NCBI GenBank assembly: GCA_029256565.1
Contig: JAQSXQ010000156.1
Coordinates: forward strand, 1-5,648
DNA length: 5,648 nucleotides
From: Mycobacterium sp.
GTDB lineage: Bacteria > Actinomycetota > Actinomycetes > Mycobacteriales > Mycobacteriaceae
Direction: 5' to 3'
The notes under the pieces: model-generated
Told to the model about the DNA's origin: nothing
The model's database searches: none
The model's input: the letters and a program-made list of their open reading frames with translations, nothing else
Program-made: the position numbers and the translations under genes
Part shown: positions 1 through 5,648 of the stretch, piece after piece
Numbering within the stretch: the stretch's first letter is position 1
Layout of the letters: every line of letters starts with the position of its first letter

Positions 1-1
1 C

Positions 2-265
2 GGTGACCCCAGGGTGACCGAGGTTCGCGATGCGCTGCACGAGAATCTCGAGACCTTGGTCGATCGAGCGCGCACGTCGGGCGCCATCCGTGATGACATC
101 ACTGAGGCCGACGTGTTCTTGATGATGTGCGCACCAATTCACATCGTCGAAAACCTCTCGGCGCCAGCGCCATTGCTATGGCAGCGCTACCTGGCCATCA
201 TCTTCGACGGACTGCGACCCGACGGCGCGCATCCTCTACCGCAACCGGCGCCCGTCGCACCTTGA
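2..265 (+). CDS. TetR-family transcriptional regulator, C-terminal part only
   Basis: The frame is open from the left edge and ends at TGA 263-265, giving about 87 residues. The true start lies outside the window; the GTG at 14 is in frame but is probably internal. The peptide has the look of the ligand-binding C-terminal half of a TetR/AcrR regulator: an amphipathic helix (ENLETLVDRARTSGAI), an acidic turn (DDITEADVFLMM), then a last helix with a Trp-Gln-Arg-Tyr stretch ending in IIFDGLRP. The endings 'LWQRYLAIIFDGLR' and 'D(I/V)xxxDV' are typical of the SbtR-like C-terminal group. A Pro/Ala-rich tail closes the protein. No DNA-binding helices are present here, so the family call rests on the C-terminal half alone. 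Its target and ligand are unknown. Confidence 0.72.
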   Translation, partial: GDPRVTEVRDALHENLETLVDRARTSGAIRDDITEADVFLMMCAPIHIVENLSAPAPLLWQRYLAIIFDGLRPDGAHPLPQPAPVAP

Positions 266-565
266 CGTAATCGCGTCGCGCGGACGAACCGCCGGATAAA
301 CGCCGACGCCGGATCCGCCGGATGCAGCACCGGGCACCGCCGCGAGCGACGGGAACTGCGTCTGCGGCACCGACTACTGCACTTCTCGGCTCGATTTCCG
401 CTAACTAGTGGAATCGGGGCCACCCTGATCCGTCGCCTGGGTCGCCGAGCACTGGCGCTCGCGACCCCGCGGAGTAGACATCGCCGGTGTCAGTTCGTAG
501 CCTTGCCCGGGACGTCGACAGCAGGGCCGGCATGGGTCCTCGAGCGAAGGATCGTGACAAGCCGA
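266..565. other. Intergenic region of about 300 bases with no supported gene
   Basis: Between the TetR stop and the RipC-like gene I find no convincing reading frame. The short minus-strand frames here are Arg/Ser/Pro-rich and look like GC-bias artefacts. The first part has three copies of GCCGGAT (291, 308 and 317) of unclear meaning. The second part holds a strong hairpin (439-467) and is probably promoter and leader of the + strand gene. Possible -10 boxes are TAACTA at 402-407 and TAGCCT at 498-503, neither with a good -35, so I do not call a promoter. Confidence 0.5.
439..467 (+). other. Strong RNA hairpin in the probable leader of the RipC-like gene
   Basis: GGGTCGC (439-445) pairs with GCGACCC (461-467). 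After a single bulged C (446), GAGC (447-450) pairs with GCTC (457-460) around the six-base loop ACTGGC. That gives 11 base pairs, mostly GC. No T tract follows, so it is not a classical intrinsic terminator. It lies about 100 bases before the start of a cell-wall-hydrolase-like gene and about 170 bases after the upstream regulator. It could be part of a structured 5' leader, a tract-less terminator, or chance in GC-rich DNA. Confidence 0.45.
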
Positions 566-1636
566 ATGACCCGGGTGCGCCATTCACTCCGGCGAGCGGC
601 GTACGGTTCGGCAGCTCTGGCACTGGTCGTGACGATGTCAATCGGTGGCGTCAGCGCTGATCCGGCGGCCGACGCACTGGCCAAGCTCAATGAGTTGTCC
701 CAGCAGGCGGTGAAGAGTCGCGAGGCCGTCACAGCCGCTCAGCGCGACGCCGATACCAGGGCGGCCGAGCTGGCAGCGGCCGAAGACCGCCGTCGTGGCG
801 ACCTGGCGGCGCTGGAGGCCGCGAACTCCCAGCTAGCGCCCTTTCAAGCCGCCGTCGACAGGATCGCGGCGATGAACTACACGAGTGGCCGCAATGGTCA
901 GTCCGCCGCGGTGCTCACGGCCAATTCCCCGCAGCAATTGATCGATCAGCTGTCGATGCAACGGACTGTCGGCGCCGGTATCGCCGACCAATTGGCGGCG
1001 TTCCGCTCGGCACGGGAGCGCGCCGCTACTGCCGCTCAAGCGTCAGAGCGATCGGCCGCCGAGGCCAGCGCCGCGGCCGAGTCCGCCGCTGCAGTGCGTT
1101 CGGAACTGCAGTCCAAGCTGAAGGAGCTGCTCCGCAAGATCGCCGCCGCGGAGGCTCAGTACTCGGCGCTGACGCCGCAGCAGCAGGCCGTGATCGACGC
1201 GGCCCCGCCAGTAGCGGCCCTACCCGGCGTACCTCCCGGCGACCTCGCACCGCCTCCCGCAGCCGCTGTCCCGGAGATCTCCGAGTCGTTGCCCGTCGGC
1301 GTCGCGTCGGAGGCAGGGATGCAGCCCAACACGATCCTGGCGGCCCGCGCGGTCAGTGCGCAGTTCCCCCAGATCGCCGACATCGACGGAGTCCGTCCGG
1401 ACTCCAAGCCGTGGCACCCCAGCGGGCTGGCGATCGACATCATGATCCCGAACCCCGACAGCCCAGAAGGCATCGCGCTCGGCGATCAGATCCTCGCGTT
1501 CGCGATGAGCAATGCGGGCCGTTTCGGGCTGCAGGACGTGATCTGGCGCGGCACCTACTACACCCCGGCAGGCCCGCAAGCCTCCGGCTACGGTCACTAC
1601 GACCACGTGCACATCACCACGACGCCACGTCGTTAG
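566..1636 (+). CDS. Secreted RipC-like coiled-coil protein with LAS-peptidase-like C-terminal domain
   Basis: This is a predicted exported envelope protein of 356 residues. Residues 1-31 form a Sec signal peptide: Arg-rich N-region, hydrophobic core, and a likely cut after V-S-A. Residues 32-205 are an Ala/Glu/Gln-rich coiled coil starting DPAADALAKLNELS, very like the N-terminus of mycobacterial RipC (Rv2190c); the 'NSPQQLIDQLSMQR' stretch also matches. A Pro/Ala linker covers about 212-243. The last 110 residues are not NlpC/P60: there is no catalytic Cys. They carry H284-P-S-G-L-A-I-D291 and H344-Y-D-H347-V-H349, resembling the zinc ligands (H, D, H) of M15/LAS peptidases and the family often labelled ARB_07466-like. 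A role in peptidoglycan binding or cleavage is inferred. Start choice is uncertain: ATG 566 is used, but GTG 554 just after GAAGGA (546-551) is possible, and TTG 503 is less likely. It converges on the Rv2525c-like gene 10 bases away. Confidence 0.85.
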   Translation: MTRVRHSLRRAAYGSAALALVVTMSIGGVSADPAADALAKLNELSQQAVKSREAVTAAQRDADTRAAELAAAEDRRRGDLAALEAANSQLAPFQAAVDRIAAMNYTSGRNGQSAAVLTANSPQQLIDQLSMQRTVGAGIADQLAAFRSARERAATAAQASERSAAEASAAAESAAAVRSELQSKLKELLRKIAAAEAQYSALTPQQQAVIDAAPPVAALPGVPPGDLAPPPAAAVPEISESLPVGVASEAGMQPNTILAARAVSAQFPQIADIDGVRPDSKPWHPSGLAIDIMIPNPDSPEGIALGDQILAFAMSNAGRFGLQDVIWRGTYYTPAGPQASGYGHYDHVHITTTPRR

Positions 1637-1646
1637 CGGTTGGCCC

Positions 1647-2414
1647 TTACGGGTGCAGGCTCCACTGGCCGACGTCGGGGGCCAGTACGTCGTTGACGTC
1701 GACGCGGATGCCGCCCACCACTGGCCCCGGGTTCGACGCGGTGTCGATGATGCGCTGGTAGAGCACTGCGCCGGGGTATATCTGACCACCGGACCATGAC
1801 CGGGTCTGCCAGGCCCACACGCGGCCGGGTGTACTCGATCTTCCGATGACACCGTCGGCAACGGCCCACTGACAGGCCCGAATGCCTCCGTAGATCCCTG
1901 TGCGCAGCTCGCCGATCACCGAATTGATTCCGCGGAACCACGGCAGCACGACGTTGTTCCACGTCTCGCGGTCGACGTCGTCGTCGACGCTGAAGTAGAT
2001 GGGGGCGCTCTGGCCGCCGCCCGCCGCGGTGTGCAACTGCCAGGCCGTGCGTGCATCGGCGACGCCGCCGGGGAAACCGCGGGTGAAGTCCGACGGCGCC
2101 GTCCCGCCCGGCTTGCCGTACTGGAAGTTGCTGACGATCGCCAAACCGGCCGCGGCCAGCGTTCGCGCATAGGGCAGGGTGATCGGCTTCGCGCCGAAGG
2201 ACGAACCGGGGCGCGAGGTCGAGACGTAGTTGATGACGCCGGCGTGCCCGGCGGCGCGAATGTCCTCAGCCGGGATCTGGCGCATGGCGAAGTCGATCAA
2301 CGTCGAGCCCGCGGCCGCGGCCGGGGGCGCGAAGGCACTCGCCGCAGCGCCGAGCCCAGCCATCGCCGACGCTGCGGTGGCGTAGCGCAGGGCGTCACGC
2401 CGGGATATCGGCAC
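1647..2414 (-). CDS. Tat-exported DUF1906 glycoside-hydrolase-like protein (Rv2525c-like)
   Basis: This 255-residue protein is similar in order and motifs to M. tuberculosis Rv2525c (about 240 residues), a Tat-exported protein with a TIM-barrel, glycoside-hydrolase-like fold linked to the cell envelope. The N-terminus has the twin-arginine motif S-R5-R6-D-A-L, a hydrophobic stretch rich in Ala and Gly, and a probable cut after the AAAA run near residue 35. The mature domain shows the family landmarks: GVINYVSTSRPG (59-70), FQYGK (97-101), the acidic strand end YFSVDDD (140-146), TGIYGG, and VDVN (238-241) near the C-terminus. GTG 2414 is the only usable start: a stop lies four codons upstream (2424-2426), and later starts would remove the Tat motif. 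No Shine-Dalgarno is visible; a -10 box sits exactly where a leaderless transcript would need it. The enzymatic substrate of this family is not established. Confidence 0.9.
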   Translation of the reverse strand: MPISRRDALRYATAASAMAGLGAAASAFAPPAAAAGSTLIDFAMRQIPAEDIRAAGHAGVINYVSTSRPGSSFGAKPITLPYARTLAAAGLAIVSNFQYGKPGGTAPSDFTRGFPGGVADARTAWQLHTAAGGGQSAPIYFSVDDDVDRETWNNVVLPWFRGINSVIGELRTGIYGGIRACQWAVADGVIGRSSTPGRVWAWQTRSWSGGQIYPGAVLYQRIIDTASNPGPVVGGIRVDVNDVLAPDVGQWSLHP

Positions 2415-2420
2415 GGGGCG

Positions 2421-2426
2421 ATGTTA
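2421..2426 (-). promoter_or_regulatory. Extended -10 box for a leaderless Rv2525c-like transcript
   Basis: On the minus strand the sequence reads TGT-TAACAT, then six bases, then GTG. TAACAT fits the mycobacterial TAnnnT -10 pattern and is preceded by the TGn extension. Counting seven bases from its last T puts +1 on the G of the start codon at 2414, and no Shine-Dalgarno is present. The -35 position (2444-2449, TCCAGT) is weak, as expected with an extended -10. Confidence 0.5.
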
Positions 2427-2506
2427 ACAATGGGACCGATGTGACTGGAGTATTGAGCGGTGCGCATGTCGCACTCGAGGCCGCACCGTGACCCGGCGAG
2501 GCAACG

Positions 2507-3118
2507 TCACCGACGTTTGAGGTCCTTGGTGTTCGACGCGAGTACTTCGTCGGACAGTTCGGGATCGGCCTTGGCGATCGCGCGGGCGATGAGCTGCGCG
2601 CCGACCATCTGGCTGAACAACGCAATGGCCTGCTCCCGCGCCCTGCGTGCGTCGAGTTTGACGTTGCTCTGCTTGGCGCTGACCTGGAGCAGGTCAGTGA
2701 TGGCGGCGAGGTACCCCTGCAGCCCGCGCCGGTACTCCTCTTGTGCCTGAACCCCGTGCCGCCCGGCGTCGGCGGCCAGGGCGGACGACGCGCATCCGTC
2801 TTCGGGGTGATCGCGGTGGTAGGTGCTCAGATAGCTGTCGACGATGGCGTTCAGGGCCGCTCGGCCGGAGCGGGGGTGTGCGTCGATCAGGGCGTCGACG
2901 TGGCCGAGGGAGGCGGTGAAGCCCTGGTTGAGGACTTCGAGCGCGAGGTCGTCCTTGGACGAGAAGTGGTTGTAGAACCCGCCGTGGGTCATCCCGGCGG
3001 TCTTCATCACCTCGTCGATGCCGACTCCATCGATGCCGCGGGCCCTGAAGCCCTGGCCGGCGGCGGCCACGATGCGCTCGCGGTTGCGCTCCTTCTGCTG
3101 CCGTGACACTCGAGGCAC
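2507..3118 (-). CDS. TetR-family regulator divergent from the SDR gene
   Basis: This is a complete 203-residue TetR/AcrR regulator. The N-terminus is basic (R-Q-Q-K-E-R-N-R-E-R-I), and the helix-turn-helix spans about residues 33-52, ending in the typical THGGFYNHFSSKDDL. The rest is a helical ligand-binding domain containing the subgroup landmark D-G-C109-A-S-S-A-L-A-A. C109 is the only cysteine in the protein. GTG 3118 is chosen because a purine-rich GGGAAG lies 6-8 bases upstream on the minus strand. The gene diverges from the SDR gene across a 178-base gap with three copies of one operator-like element, so autorepression and repression of the SDR are likely. The ligand is unknown. Downstream on the same strand, 92 bases away, is the Rv2525c-like gene, which seems to have its own promoter. 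Confidence 0.92.
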   Translation of the reverse strand: MPRVSRQQKERNRERIVAAAGQGFRARGIDGVGIDEVMKTAGMTHGGFYNHFSSKDDLALEVLNQGFTASLGHVDALIDAHPRSGRAALNAIVDSYLSTYHRDHPEDGCASSALAADAGRHGVQAQEEYRRGLQGYLAAITDLLQVSAKQSNVKLDARRAREQAIALFSQMVGAQLIARAIAKADPELSDEVLASNTKDLKRR

Positions 3119-3155
3119 TTGGCACTTCCCTTCCCGCCGCGAAGCACGATCAATC

Positions 3156-3174
3156 GATGGTGATCGTCATCAAT
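3156..3174. promoter_or_regulatory. Operator copy 1 (TetR side)
   Basis: The sequence is GATGGTGATCGTCATCAAT. The right half CGTCATCAAT is identical in all three copies. The left half matches the inverted repeat at 5 of 7 positions (GATGGTG against GATGACG). It covers the predicted transcription start of the TetR gene (about 3170, minus strand), a natural place for autorepression. Confidence 0.65.
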
Positions 3175-3176
3175 CC

Positions 3177-3182
3177 ATGCTA
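3177..3182 (-). promoter_or_regulatory. Candidate -10 box of the TetR gene
   Basis: The minus strand reads TAGCAT, fitting TAnnnT, with +1 expected near 3170 inside operator copy 1. That would give a leader of about 50 bases containing the GGGAAG ribosome-binding site. No good -35 is seen at the usual distance (3200-3205), so the call is tentative. Confidence 0.35.
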
Positions 3183-3217
3183 GAGCACTCGGCGTCATCG
3201 GGCATCGAGATGTGCAT

Positions 3218-3246
3218 TTGACGCTATTGATGACGCATGACATCTT
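3218..3246 (+). promoter_or_regulatory. Candidate promoter of the SDR gene
   Basis: A -35 TTGACG (3218-3223) is followed after 17 bases by CATCTT (3241-3246), preceded by TGA as an extended -10. The -35 is close to consensus; the -10 is weak. Start of transcription would be near 3253. Operator copy 2 overlaps the spacer and -10, and copy 3 begins just after +1, which is the classic repression layout. Confidence 0.45.
3226..3244. promoter_or_regulatory. Operator copy 2 (inverted, within SDR promoter)
   Basis: Read on the minus strand, this is GATGTCATGCGTCATCAAT, with the same strong half CGTCATCAAT in the opposite orientation to copies 1 and 3. The two halves of its inverted repeat match at 5 of 7 positions. 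It lies between the candidate -35 and -10 of the SDR gene. Confidence 0.65.
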
Positions 3247-3254
3247 TAAGTAGC

Positions 3255-3273
3255 GATGACGGACGTCATCAAT
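3255..3273. promoter_or_regulatory. Operator copy 3 (perfect inverted repeat)
   Basis: GATGACG-GA-CGTCATC (3255-3270) is a perfect 7+7 inverted repeat with a two-base centre, followed by AAT as in the other copies. It sits just downstream of the predicted SDR transcription start. Its centre is 26 bases from copy 2 and about 99 from copy 1. It is the best-formed copy and likely the strongest binding site for the divergent TetR protein. Confidence 0.7.
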
Positions 3274-3285
3274 ACGAACTACCAG

Positions 3286-3290
3286 AGGAG
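3286..3290 (+). promoter_or_regulatory. Ribosome-binding site deciding the SDR start
   Basis: AGGAG, six bases before GTG 3297, fixes the start there and rules out the longer frame from ATG 3237, which has no such site and overlaps the operators. Confidence 0.8.
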
Positions 3291-3296
3291 AAATCC

Positions 3297-4091
3297 GTGA
3301 CCACACCCGTCGTAGCTCCCGCAGTGCCCTCCACCGCCATCGGCGACCTATCGGGCAAGACCGCCATCGTCACCGGTGGGAGCAAGGGCATTGGCGCGGC
3401 CACCGTGGCTCGCTTCGTCGACGGAGGCGCGCGCGTCGTGACATCCGGTCGCTCGCAACCCGACTCGCTGCCCGCGGGTGTCGAGTACGTGGTCGCCGAC
3501 GTGGCCACTCCCGACGGCGTCGATCAACTGGCCCGGCGGGTTCAGGAGATCCTCGGCGACGTCGACATCATCGTCAACAATGCGGGCGCATCCACACCGC
3601 ATCTGGGCGGCGTGCTCGCCATCGACGACGCAGAGTGGGTCAGCGACCTCGGCATCAACTTCCTTGCCGCCGTTCGCCTCAACGCCGCACTGCTGCCCGC
3701 GATGTATGCCCGCGGCAGGGGTTCGATCGTCAACGTGTCCTCGGCGGTGACACTGAGCCCACCCGCGCCGATGCTGCACTACGCCACCGCGAAGGCTGCC
3801 TTGGCCACCTACACCACGGGCCTGGCCGCCGAAGCTGGGCCGCGTGGTGTGCGCGTCAACACCGTTACTCCCGGCAACGTCGTCTCGCCGGGTGCCGATG
3901 CCGTTCGCCAAGCGATCATCGACGCCGTGGGCGCGGACACCGCGGAGGCCGGAGGCATCCCGATCCCGCTCGGCCGGATGGGCGAAGCATCAGACATCGC
4001 CGAAGCCATCGCATTTCTCGCCTCGGACCGGGCGGCATGGATCACCGCCAGCAATCTCGTCGTCGATGGCGGCCAGGTGCAGACCAGGTGA
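3297..4091 (+). CDS. SDR-family NAD(P)-dependent oxidoreductase
   Basis: This is a classical short-chain dehydrogenase/reductase of 264 residues, within the usual 250-270 range. Visible motifs in order are the nucleotide-binding T26-G-G-S-K-G-I-G33, D68-V at the adenine site, N94-N-A-G97, the active-site N121, S149, and Y162-x-x-x-K166, with a C-terminal VVDGGQ. The spacing S149 to Y162 is the standard 13, so the catalytic tetrad is intact. K30 and R52 (in T-S-G-R) suggest preference for NADP(H); that is inference. GTG 3297 is chosen because AGGAG (3286-3290) lies six bases upstream. The ATG at 3237 would translate through the promoter and operators. The gene diverges from a TetR gene and probably depends on its release. 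It ends 10 bases from the convergent second TetR. The substrate cannot be predicted. Confidence 0.93.
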   Translation: MTTPVVAPAVPSTAIGDLSGKTAIVTGGSKGIGAATVARFVDGGARVVTSGRSQPDSLPAGVEYVVADVATPDGVDQLARRVQEILGDVDIIVNNAGASTPHLGGVLAIDDAEWVSDLGINFLAAVRLNAALLPAMYARGRGSIVNVSSAVTLSPPAPMLHYATAKAALATYTTGLAAEAGPRGVRVNTVTPGNVVSPGADAVRQAIIDAVGADTAEAGGIPIPLGRMGEASDIAEAIAFLASDRAAWITASNLVVDGGQVQTR

Positions 4092-4101
4092 CTGCTCTGC
4101 G

Positions 4102-4722
4102 CTAGGTCCGCGCTGCCGAGCCCGTGCCGCGTCCGAAGTTCGTCGCCAGTGGCAGGAAGACGTCGTCGACGATCTCTTCTATCCGGTTCCGTGGGACCGC
4201 GGTCATGGTCATGAACAGCTCGTGGCGCAGCAGATCGGCTGGCAGTGAGACGATTCGAGTCGGCGGTACGGCCGCCAGCTCACCCCGGTGGACCGCACGC
4301 TCGACGATGGTCTCCATGGCGCTCGGCCCGTCGCTCGTGAACAGCGCGCGTAGCTGCTGCGGAGATCCGCCTGCCTCGTCGAAGTAGGCGCCGAACAGCG
4401 CCGCGAATCCACCGATGATCCGCGATCGCCGATCGTTGAAGTCGGTTAGGACTGCCAGCACGTCGCCGCGCAGCGACCCGGTGTCCGGTGTGGCGACCGC
4501 GTCAACGGTGCCTCGGTGGCGAACCACCGCCTCGAGCAGTTCAGTGCGAGTCGGCCAACGCCGGTACAGCACCGATCGGGCAGTCGCCGACCTCGCGGCG
4601 ACCGCGTCGATGGTGAAGCGTCCGTAGCCGGCCTCGATGAGTTGATCCCACCCCGCGTCCAGGATTGCCGACTCCAGTGCGGCACCGCGACGCCGCTGTC
4701 CGGTCGGCGATTTAGAAGACAC
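4102..4722 (-). CDS. TetR-family regulator divergent from the FAD monooxygenase
   Basis: This is a complete 206-residue TetR/AcrR regulator. After a basic N-terminal arm (Q-R-R-R-G), helices of the DNA-binding domain run to about residue 60. The helix-turn-helix spans about 37-56 (FTIDAVAARS...VLYRRWPTRTELL), where L-Y-R-R-W-P is the typical recognition-helix end. The region from about 85 to 190 is a helical ligand domain of the kind seen in many actinobacterial TetR proteins with the RRW(P/S)(S/T)K signature. GTG 4722 is the only start: an in-frame stop lies four codons upstream at 4732-4734. No Shine-Dalgarno is present, and a -10 box is placed for leaderless transcription. It diverges from the monooxygenase across 148 bases containing inverted repeats, so that gene is its likely target. 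Its 3' end meets the SDR gene with a 10-base gap. Confidence 0.92.
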   Translation of the reverse strand: MSSKSPTGQRRRGAALESAILDAGWDQLIEAGYGRFTIDAVAARSATARSVLYRRWPTRTELLEAVVRHRGTVDAVATPDTGSLRGDVLAVLTDFNDRRSRIIGGFAALFGAYFDEAGGSPQQLRALFTSDGPSAMETIVERAVHRGELAAVPPTRIVSLPADLLRHELFMTMTAVPRNRIEEIVDDVFLPLATNFGRGTGSAART

Positions 4723-4728
4723 TTGCGT

Positions 4729-4734
4729 AGCTTA
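4729..4734 (-). promoter_or_regulatory. -10 box for a leaderless TetR transcript
   Basis: The minus strand reads TAAGCT, six bases, then GTG. TAAGCT fits TAnnnT, and +1 falls on the G of the start codon at 4722. No ribosome-binding site is seen. There is no TGn extension, and the -35 region (4752-4757) is poor, so the evidence is mainly the spacing. Confidence 0.42.
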
Positions 4735-4754
4735 TCGCACGCGGTTAGCCTTCC

Positions 4755-4769
4755 GATGTAAGCAACATC
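4755..4769. promoter_or_regulatory. Inverted repeat between the second TetR and the monooxygenase (candidate operator)
   Basis: GATGT-AAGCA-ACATC is a perfect 5+5 inverted repeat with a five-base centre. It covers about -33 to -47 of the predicted TetR promoter, where it could also affect divergent transcription of the monooxygenase. It does not match the GATGACG operator of the other TetR beyond GATG. Confidence 0.4.
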
Positions 4770-4840
4770 TGTGTATCTAATTCGCGTATGTGGACTCGCC
4801 GTCGGCCTTCACTGCTCCACTGCGCGCGTGCGGAAATACA

Positions 4841-4853
4841 CGTTCTTCGAACG
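4841..4853. promoter_or_regulatory. Inverted repeat upstream of the monooxygenase start (candidate operator)
   Basis: CGTTC-TTC-GAACG is a 5+5 inverted repeat six bases before the GGAGG ribosome-binding site. It could be a protein-binding site in the early transcribed region or a small mRNA hairpin near the ribosome-binding site. Confidence 0.35.
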
Positions 4854-4858
4854 ACTTT

Positions 4859-4863
4859 GGAGG
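4859..4863 (+). promoter_or_regulatory. Ribosome-binding site of the monooxygenase
   Basis: GGAGG, seven bases before ATG 4871, is a near-ideal Shine-Dalgarno and supports this start. Confidence 0.8.
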
Positions 4864-4870
4864 TCCACCC

Positions 4871-5648
<778 letters not shown>

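Noticed and set aside
291..323. Three GCCGGAT copies as a direct-repeat element
   Set aside because: Short GC-rich heptamers with uneven spacing (17 and 9) are expected by chance in this composition, and no companion structure was seen.
187..423. Minus-strand open frame of 78 codons over the intergenic region
   Set aside because: The product is Arg/Ser/Cys/Pro-rich without domain features, overlaps the TetR 3' end, and has no ribosome-binding site that I can see.
1220..1861. Minus-strand open frame of 213 codons spanning two genes
   Set aside because: It overlaps the ends of both convergent envelope genes and has no recognisable domain or ribosome-binding site. It is explained by scarcity of stops in GC-rich DNA.
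2503..2517. AACGT-CACCG-ACGTT inverted repeat at the end of the first TetR gene as a terminator
   Set aside because: The stem is only five base pairs, overlaps the stop codon, and has no T tract. It is too weak to call.
3237..3296. N-terminal extension of the SDR from ATG 3237
   Set aside because: The extension would translate the promoter and operator region. The AGGAG site six bases before GTG 3297 gives a standard SDR length and start.
3348..3911. Minus-strand open frame of 187 codons
   Set aside because: It is wholly antisense to the SDR gene, whose catalytic motifs are intact. The product shows no family features.

Overview
The window looks like a piece of a mycobacterial chromosome, most likely a non-tuberculous, environmental species. 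It is GC-rich with strong third-position G/C bias. GTG starts are common, and two genes have -10 boxes placed for leaderless transcripts. Two proteins match mycobacterial envelope families that I recognise: a RipC-type coiled coil and an Rv2525c-type Tat-exported protein. The assignment rests on remembered family sequences, not on a search.

Layout from left to right. Bases 2-265 are the C-terminal end of a TetR-family regulator whose start lies outside the window. Bases 266-565 hold no gene but contain a strong hairpin (439-467) in what is probably the leader of the next gene. Bases 566-1636 (+) encode a secreted RipC-like coiled-coil protein. Its C-terminal domain is not NlpC/P60 but a small domain with an H-x6-D ... 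H-x-H metal-site pattern. It converges, with a 10-base gap, on an Rv2525c/DUF1906-like Tat substrate (1647-2414, -). Bases 2507-3118 (-) encode a TetR regulator diverging from an SDR oxidoreductase (3297-4091, +). Their shared intergenic region carries three copies of one operator-like 19-mer. The SDR converges, again with a 10-base gap, on a second TetR regulator (4102-4722, -). That regulator diverges from an FAD-dependent monooxygenase (4871 to beyond the right edge).

The first half is a cell-envelope pair. The second half is two regulator-enzyme modules of the common TetR-controlled redox type: TetR with SDR, and TetR with FAD monooxygenase. Each has repeats or inverted repeats between the divergent promoters, so each regulator probably represses its neighbour and itself. 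Substrates and inducers cannot be read from the sequence. No transposon, CRISPR array, tRNA, rRNA or phage gene is visible. The clearest unexpected signals are the triple operator, the domain swap in the RipC-like protein, two exactly placed leaderless -10 boxes and a five-copy hexanucleotide repeat inside the monooxygenase gene.
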